Assembly (NCBI RefSeq): GCF_014805625.2
Contig: NW_024003803.1
Span: 371,435-435,434, forward strand
DNA length: 64,000 bases
Direction: 5' to 3'
Origin: Glossina fuscipes
Lineage: Eukaryota; Arthropoda; Insecta; Diptera; Glossinidae
Position numbers and translations under genes: made by a program
The notes under the pieces: generated by a model
What the model was told of the DNA's origin: nothing
The model's database searches: none
The model's input: only the letters and a program-made list of their open reading frames with translations
Shown here: piece after piece, positions 58,221 through 64,000 of the stretch
Position numbering within the stretch: the stretch's first letter is position 1
Layout of the letters: each line of letters begins with the position of its first letter

Positions 58221-58693
58221 TTCCACAATAAATGCCCTTTCAAGTGAAAAATAGATTAAAGGTTTTGCAAACACTTAATAATTTGGCTTTATAAATGAAA
58301 TAAATAACTTATCTTCATTTGTAATTTCCAGCTCCTTTCTTTTCTCTAATTCGAAGGTTTGGCTTATCTTTCTAATAAAATTCATTCTCTTGTTTTTAAT
58401 ATCATAGAATTGGCTATCATAATATAGGCGAACTCAAATTAGTACACTCAACTATAATAAGCATCTCAACATGCAATCATACATATGCGAAATCGAATAG
58501 TTTAAATAGAAGTTATGCTCCGCAGCACAACTTCCATTCCAATTCAGTTATTCGTGTATGTCTTTGCCTAATAAGAACTGATAAACGAGAGCATTCGTAC
58601 ACAGATGAGCTGCTGACATTTCACAATGCATATTGATAAATTGACGTTATTCTTAAATCGTATTATGTATTGGAAAATTGGAGCTTTATTTAC
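58221..58693. other. intronic sequence next to exon 2, no feature recognised
   Basis: AT-rich; the first part of the giant intron. Confidence 0.5.
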
Positions 58694-59547
58694 CTATTGC
58701 AACGCCTTACCTGCCCCTCTTGTTTCCATTCGTTGTCTGTAGTATCCTCTGAGTCGTCGAATTGACTTTTCCATTGACTCGCTAATGTTAACGCTCCTCC
58801 CCCCCTAGTTACTTGCTGCAATGCTGATACGTTTTCGTCATCAATAAGCGCAAACTGAGTAATAGAGTGTTCTCCGCCGCTACCGCGATTTGCACAAACT
58901 ATCCCACTATTAAGACGTTGTGTTGAAGCTGTGACGCACGAGGGTTTCAGGTTCGTGGAAGTGTTGCAACGGCGAGTAGGTAAAATAGGAGGTGTTATCT
59001 GTCGATGACTGCCGGATCCGGAGTTAAGAATCCGTTGAGCTGTCATAACCACGCCAGTTGCTGCATCAAACGAAAAGGCTGAAGGATCGTGCTCGTTTGG
59101 CGAATTGGTTTCGTTATACACGCCAGCCACTAACATCTCTTGCGCGCTACTTGTTGGAGCAGTTAAGACCCTTAGTCGACCGTAAGTCGTCTTAGGTTCC
59201 TCGTCGCTACTAGCCAATATAGAAATACCTTTGCTGCGTTTGTTGCAAAAACTAGGTAAATTGTTTTCTCCTGTCCGTAACGATGCATACAAATTTTTAG
59301 CAAACAACTCTTCACCGGCATTGCTTTGCTCTAGTGGCGTATTTTTTTTTGCAATCGGTTCTATAGCTGAGGAACCTCCACCGCCAATACCAGATGCGTG
59401 TTCAAAGTTTTGCTGATCGTCGACTCTACTGAGATTTGCAGATAAGACGCCATCATCGCCAGATTGCCCACGTTTACGTAAACGCGCTTGCAATGATATT
59501 GATGTTGTACCCTCATCAAAAGTCGCATCCATAATAATAGGCTGATA
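58694..59547 (-). CDS. coding exon 2 of the unnamed large gene (visible numbering)
   Basis: An 854-nt exon entered in phase 0 after TTTTTATTTGTTAG: YQPIIMDATFDEGTTSISLQ, ARLRKRGQSGDDGVLS. Further on: GIGGGGSSAIEPIAKKNTPL, YGRLRVLTAPTSSAQEMLVA, TPPILPTRRCNTS and KSQFDDSEDTTDNEWKQEGQ. The PPILPTRR stretch is a possible SH3-type ligand, the QARLRKRG and DDSED parts possible basic and acidic (phosphorylation) segments; these are inferences. Two donors exist: CAG|GTAAGG at 58711 (better consensus, phase 0) and TAG|GTAAAT at 58694 (phase 2). Only the latter joins exon 3 in frame, adding VRRCN plus a split Arg codon. Confidence 0.78.
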
Positions 59548-59603
59548 CTAACAAATAAAAAAAATTTTACACGATTGAAAGCAGTACTTCCTAAACAACT
59601 TAC
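59548..59603 (-). other. intron 1 (56 nt)
   Basis: A minimal insect-type intron between ATGTCT|GTAAGT and TTTGTTAG; phase 0. Confidence 0.75.
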
Positions 59604-59963
59604 AGACATGGGATGTATTGTGGTCAAATTGTTTTGATTCACTGTCAGAACGTTGGACTTATTTGCTACTTGCTGTTTAGCAGACTGATGAGATTGCTGC
59701 GGTTGTAACTTATTCTGTGAAGCCCCATCGCCGCAATTTGATAAGGTGACTACAGCGACGCTCGTAGCTGATTTCGTGACATTAATAGTTTGTTCGCCTT
59801 GCGCGTGAAAAATCACTTGCCCAGGTTGTTGTTGATCTATGGAATTATTGACACGCCCAACAGCCGACGCAACTACCCCAGTTTTTGGAGAACTGTTTTG
59901 GTTGCATATGTTCATGTTTTGTAAATTATTCTCAGGTTGTTGGGTGTTGCAGTTTTTATCAAC
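59604..59963 (-). CDS. first visible coding exon of the unnamed large gene
   Basis: A 360-nt exon, phase 0 on both sides, after acceptor TTGTTTTTGCAG. It encodes VDKNCNTQQPENNLQNMNIC, then a Gln/Asn/Ser-rich region with GRVNNSIDQQQPGQVIFHAQ, SVAVVTLSNCGDG and KLQPQQSHQSAKQQVANKSN; it ends NLTTIHPMS. No start codon fits, so upstream exons must exist beyond 59966. None is recognisable between 59966 and 64000; a mariner sits in that interval. The low-complexity composition is typical of insect regulatory proteins but does not identify this one. Confidence 0.75.
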
Positions 59964-59966
59964 CTG

Positions 59967-61738
59967 CAAAAACAATGCGTAGAAAACTCCGATCAATTGC
60001 TTGTGAATGCAGGTATGCGGAATCACTACAAATTTGTCACATTTTATAATCAAATCTCAAAAAAAAAACGAAGAAATGTTTTTTCTCTTGAGCTTTATAA
60101 ATATCGCTGTACTAACAATTTTATAAGATTTAGTATCACTTTGTACAAATCGTACTAACTTAATCCTGCTTTTAAATGATCTGCGTTATTTTCACGCAAT
60201 TTCTGATAGCTGTAGGGGAAGAAGCTTTTTGCTTCTTTAAATACTTTCAAAACCTTCTTACTTAAATTTAATCGAAAAGTCCACGTTTATTCATTTTTAT
60301 TATTTCACAACAACATGCAACTAGTGTTCTATTAGTAATTTACAAATACACTGTATTGTGGCAAATGGGGCAGTATTTTATTATTATTATGTTGGTTTTA
60401 AACTTTATCGAAATTTTCGAACAACATTTTCCGATAATTCAATAGCGGAGCAATGAACGCAGTACTACTCCATACTACTTGCGTGGTAATCCTAATCTTA
60501 ATTCACTTTTATATCCGATCAATGTCAAGAAAATCAAGATTAAAATATTTGCAAGAATTTGCCTTGGTCATACTACTGCAACCAGCCAATGTGTCAATTT
60601 TCAATTGTGGACAGAATCTTACAAATAACAATATGACTTGTGAATAGCAAAACCTTTCCAATGTTCGAAGACCCGTTTTCGACACATCAAAACCTGTAGA
60701 CATCTTGAAAACACGTTTCACATGCACGTATTAATAAAATATTTAATATATAATGTATTAAAGCGACTGGACTAGAATACTTTTTAAAAAAGTTGTTAGT
60801 GCTGATTCTATTTTGTTAGACCTAGAATTTATTACTTTTAGTACATTATAATAATATTTTTTCTTTCCAATTCAAATATCTTCAATACATATACGTTCAT
60901 AAATATAAAAGTGTTTGATTATGTTAATAAAGACCTTCAATACATATACGTTCATAAATATAAAAGTGTTTGATTATGTTAATAAAGTTCCGGATTTATT
61001 TTGTTCAACTTAAAATATACTAACCCATCATCGTGGTTAAAAAGAATTGAGGCAGCCTTACCACGAAGCAGTAACTCGATGAGATAGAAAACGTTGTTAT
61101 AATTTCGAAAATTAATGTATTGGAAAAACTCCAACTTATAAACAAATTAACTATACAATTGACATTTAAATTTTTTTAATAAAAAACGCGACAAATCGCA
61201 ACATCTACAATACACACAAGAAGTTTGAAATTTGGTTTAGAAATAGGTAAAGAGGTACACATAGTACTTAAATGTTTGCTTTTGTTTATTAACGTTTTTG
61301 TTTGTCTATATAAGGTTAATCAATTTTCAGTTAATTTTAATACACGTCAAATATTCTTTTTAAGCACTTAACACGTAAAACAGGAAATGGACGCTCAGCA
61401 AGTTTTATTATTACGAGAAAGTATCTTAAAATAAGGCTTAGTGGATTAGGATAATTTCTTAGTGGGCAGAAGATGGACTTACATCGTCATCAGAATATGG
61501 CGAGGCTGAAAATAATATTAATGAATTACGTTGGGAGGTATTGAGAACATTCAAAACAGAAGCAGTAAACTGGGATGATCTATAAAAGTTTATATATATA
61601 AAATAAGTAAAGTTCGAAGAAAAACCGTCTTCTGCAAAGATTCATGACATGCCAAGAGACCGACATAGAAGAAAGATAAGGGGAGTTACCAAGAATATCT
61701 ATATACTCTAGTTGGAATGGATAATCCGATCCGATTAT
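59967..61738. other. presumed intron of the large gene; one tandem duplication
   Basis: No exon recognised. At 61315 a TATA-like TATATAAGG precedes a very short plus-strand frame (MDAQQVLLLRESILK), and a further plus-strand frame at about 61465-61583 reads DGLTSSSEYGEAENNINELR, WEVLRTFKTEAVNWDDL. Neither could be linked to a gene. Confidence 0.35.
60880..60987. repeat. perfect 53-bp direct duplication, period 55 bp
   Basis: 60880-60932 and 60935-60987 are identical (both begin CTTCAATACATATACGTTCA and end TATGTTAATAAAG) and are separated by two bases. The perfect identity indicates a recent event. Confidence 0.9.
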
Positions 61739-61812
61739 ATCCGCCTGAGTGGCCGAGTAGGCAAATATCTAGACTAGAAATTCAGCGATCCTCGGTTCAA
61801 ATATCAAGTGCG
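61739..61812 (+). pseudogene. tRNA-Ser(AGA)-like pseudogene or tRNA-derived SINE head
   Basis: GAGTGGCCGAGTAGGC matches the A box and D arm of Ser/Leu tRNAs, GACTAGAAATTC matches an anticodon arm with AGA, and CCTCGGTTCAAATAT matches the B box and T arm. The long variable arm of Ser tRNAs is missing and the acceptor stem does not pair, so it is not a functional tRNA. It may be the 5' part of a SINE. Confidence 0.6.
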
Positions 61813-63320
61813 TTTTCAATAAAACCGATAGCCTTAGATGCTAGTGCTTTTAAGAATTTAGTCTTAGAATTCATTTCTCCGGCTAAATTGATTAAAATAA
61901 TAATAACGGAATTTTGATTTCCAAGCAAAAAATAATTTTAATACCATACTAAAAAATTATGTCTTAAAGGTGGCCTTAAATTGATTTAAAAATACATGGA
62001 ATTACTAACAATATATTAAATTTCCGGTCAGCGCTAAGAGAAGGATATACCAGTTAGGGAAAAGTTGCTATAAAATGCTATAAATAGCAGCGAGCATGTT
62101 GCCAAAATTTGTATGTACTTATTCACCTCGAATGTAAAATGAAATGTCATAACGCAGCAAGTGCTTCTAAACCTAATGTTAAATCCAGAAACGAGATCTG
62201 CTTCATAGTGAAACATTATGAGAAGAATTAGACTTCGCACTACAAATATATTTTAAGTGGTTTCATTTTACTTGCATTTCAGCCTTGTTTAAACACATGA
62301 ATCATCCAATGCGGGGAGTTGTTTTGTTTGTTGAAACCTAAGGAAGCCAAGAAAAAATGCTTTTCATTTTGTTTATCCCCGCCATCGTTCCCATTATCGA
62401 GTTAATTGGGCAGAACGGAGTACCTTAATGCTGCTATCTGAACATCAGGCAAACCGTTAATCTGGTTTCACCAATTTTTGAACTTATTTTGGTTAGCAAA
62501 GACAAAGCGAAGACAAAGTGTGTTTTACTAGACAGAGTTTTGTGCTCATTCTTATAGTATTAACTGACTTATAAAGATGAGTTCTTCAGTGCTTATTCTA
62601 TTAATTTACAAGCATATTGCGAATCTAATACACCTTAATCGTTCTCAGAGGTACGTGCGAGTTTAAGCATTCAAATCAGATCAAGGGTTTGCCGAGAATT
62701 AAAAAGAGAGTTACAAATTATAATAAAAAAAATTTATACACTTAGCTCACTTGATGACGTTAAAAATCTGCAGTCAGAGTTTCAATCGGGTTTAGTAGCT
62801 TTTAATACACCATACCTTGCTGATCACACCATATGAACAGAAAAATTGGGCTAACCGATGACCTTTTGCGCTTGGGATTGTGGTAGTAGATTCACTTTTC
62901 ATCGCCAATTACAATACACTAAAGAAAACTACTCTTTTCTTGCATGGTAAGCAATGAAACTACAATGTAGAAACAATTTAAATTGACTCTTTCAGTCAAT
63001 TCACATGGTAGCTATTATCCCTTCTTTGGATCTTTCCCATGCTATTTAAACGTCTAGAAGTAGTTGATTCGTCAAAGTTTGAGCTGAGTTTTCGTCCCGT
63101 AAGTCTTGCAATTCATTGTCTTCGAAAGTTTCTTGATCCTACTTTTCTTTGTTATTGACTTCAAAATCATCGCTTTTAAACCGCTAAAGCCAAAATCGCA
63201 ATCTTGCTGAGTGTAGCATGTAGCACAAAATTAGCATATTCAATTTCAGGTTCAGTTTAAATCTGATTAACAGAACATATTACTTTTCATAAGTGCGATT
63301 GTGTCTCACTTACGTAATAT
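61813..63320. other. no gene recognised
   Basis: AT-rich sequence, presumably intronic or upstream of the large gene. No other element recognised. Confidence 0.45.
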
Positions 63321-64000
63321 TAGCTTGGGGAAATCCATTATTTTTTCGGTAGATGGCTGTACTGATAGATTTCTCGTAAAGTATCGATCAAACAATTTCA
63401 TATTTATGCTCGTTGGAAAGGTGACATTTCGCAGTAAAAAAAATTCTTTTGCTGTTTTTTGTTTGGTGCATTCAGTTGTGAGTTACAGCGTGTTAAAAAT
63501 GGAAGTGAACAAAGAGAAAATTCGGTACATTTTACAGTTTTTCTTTGACAAAGGCGAAGATGCAAGCCAGGCGGCTAAAATTGTGAATGGTGTTTATGGT
63601 TCCGATACTGTAACAGCCATTTATGTGCAATTTTGGTTTCGTAGATTCCGTTCAGGAATTTTTGATGTTAAAGATGCACCTCGCACAGGTAGGCCGGTCG
63701 TCGAAAATGTCGATAAAATCGGAGAAATGATCGAAGTTGACCGGCATGTTAGCAGTCCTAACATCGCCCAGGAGTTAAAAATCGACCATAAAACAGTTTT
63801 AAACCATTTACACAAAGCTGGATGCAAAAAGAAGCTCGATGTTTGGGTGCCACACCAATTAACAGAAAAAAACATGATGGATCGAATTTCCATCTGCGAA
63901 GCCTTGGCCAAACGGAATGAGATAGACCCATTTCTTAGACGGATGGTGACTGGAAATGAGAAATAACCCTGTGCGAAAACGATCGTGGTCAAAGAGCGGT
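63321..64000 (+). mobile_element. mariner element (cecropia-like), 5' half, continues beyond the window
   Basis: It starts at a TA with TAGCTTGGGGAAATCCATTA and TTTTTTCGGTAGATGGCTGT, which resembles the terminal repeat of cecropia-type mariners. A 5' leader of about 175 nt precedes the transposase ATG at 63499. The 3' half is outside the window, so the matching terminal repeat is not visible. It is oriented opposite to the host gene. Confidence 0.75.
63499..64000 (+). pseudogene. mariner transposase, N-terminal half, inactivated
   Basis: Starting at MEVNKEKIRYILQFFFDKGE, it has two helix-turn-helix parts (EDASQAAKIVNGVYG; SSPNIAQELKIDHKTVLNHL), the GRP linker (APRTGRPVVENV) and WVPHQLTEKN, the conserved mariner linker motif. 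It ends RRMVTGNEK, stop at 63964-63966. The motif should be TGDEKW: the first catalytic Asp is Asn (residue 153). After the stop, another frame reads VRKRSWSKSG, the expected continuation, so there is a small deletion of roughly 15-20 nt at 63963-63972. An open frame also exists upstream from 63301, but the native start is the ATG at 63499. Confidence 0.82.

Larger units (their letters stand above)
26293..58693 (-). other. giant intron 2 (about 32.4 kb) of the unnamed gene
   Basis: It runs from donor TAG|GTAAAT at 58693 to acceptor CTGATACAG at 26293 on the minus strand. It contains most of the transposon relics in this window: copia, Tigger, CR1-like LINEs, gypsy, a Jockey-like relic, mariner and a long inverted repeat. 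A small unrecognised exon inside it cannot be excluded. Confidence 0.55.

Noticed and set aside
1..64000. A CRISPR array, bacterial operon, phage or defence system
   Set aside because: No regularly spaced repeats, ribosome-binding sites or operon-like gene packing; the sequence has spliceosomal introns and eukaryotic transposons.

Overview
This window looks like AT-rich, intron- and transposon-dominated nuclear DNA from an insect, most likely a fly. The evidence is GT/AG introns from 56 nt to about 32 kb, Q/N/S-rich coding exons, and a mixture of CR1-like and I-like LINEs, Ty3/gypsy and Ty1/copia relics, cecropia-type mariners and a Tigger/pogo element. The species is not determined. No operons, CRISPR arrays or prokaryotic features are present.

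The one host gene I can support lies on the minus strand and spans most of the window. Seven coding exons (59604-59963, 58694-59547, 26148-26292, 25187-25715, 23948-24586, 7292-7388, 6773-7130) join in a single continuous frame at canonical splice sites. Together they give 2982 nt, that is 993 codons plus a stop, as the C-terminal part of a long low-complexity protein. Its 5' exons lie beyond 59966, probably outside the window. I do not recognise the protein family. Two giant introns (58693 to 26293, about 32.4 kb; 23947 to 7389, about 16.6 kb) hold nearly all the transposon debris.

Layout from left to right. 1-950: 5' end of an I-like LINE with an open ORF1 running off the window edge. 3.4-5.7 kb: copies of a dispersed repeat. 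6.6-7.4 kb: last two exons of the gene. 7.87-8.0 kb: mariner scrap. 11.2-14.8 kb: heavily decayed I-like LINE with endonuclease, RT and RNase H traces. 15.3-16.0 and 22.4-23.1 kb: two copies of a dispersed repeat. 17.95-18.98 kb: CR1-like RT relic. 19.9-20.45 kb: Ty1/copia gag-protease relic. 23.9-26.3 kb: three exons. 34.1-34.7 kb: CR1-like 3' fragment. 34.9-36.98 kb: minus-strand Ty1/copia relic with a 1.1-kb Tigger element inserted at its upstream edge (36987-38095). 38.7-39.1 kb: Jockey-like RT relic. 40.6-41.7 kb: deleted CR1-like copy. 43.6-49.5 kb: a Ty3/gypsy relic broken by a nearly complete CR1-like LINE (44.9-48.6 kb). 53.24-53.95 kb: inverted repeat with 186-bp arms. 55.1 kb: LINE 3' scrap. 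57.9-58.2 kb: mariner C-terminal relic. 58.7-59.96 kb: two exons. 61.74 kb: tRNA-Ser-like pseudogene. 63.3-64 kb: 5' half of another mariner.

Most of these elements are dead. I found no convincing new enzymatic or defence system. The items most worth a second look are the unnamed 53-kb gene, the nested gypsy/LINE structure with its compound deletion, the intronic long inverted repeat, and the compact Tigger derivative.
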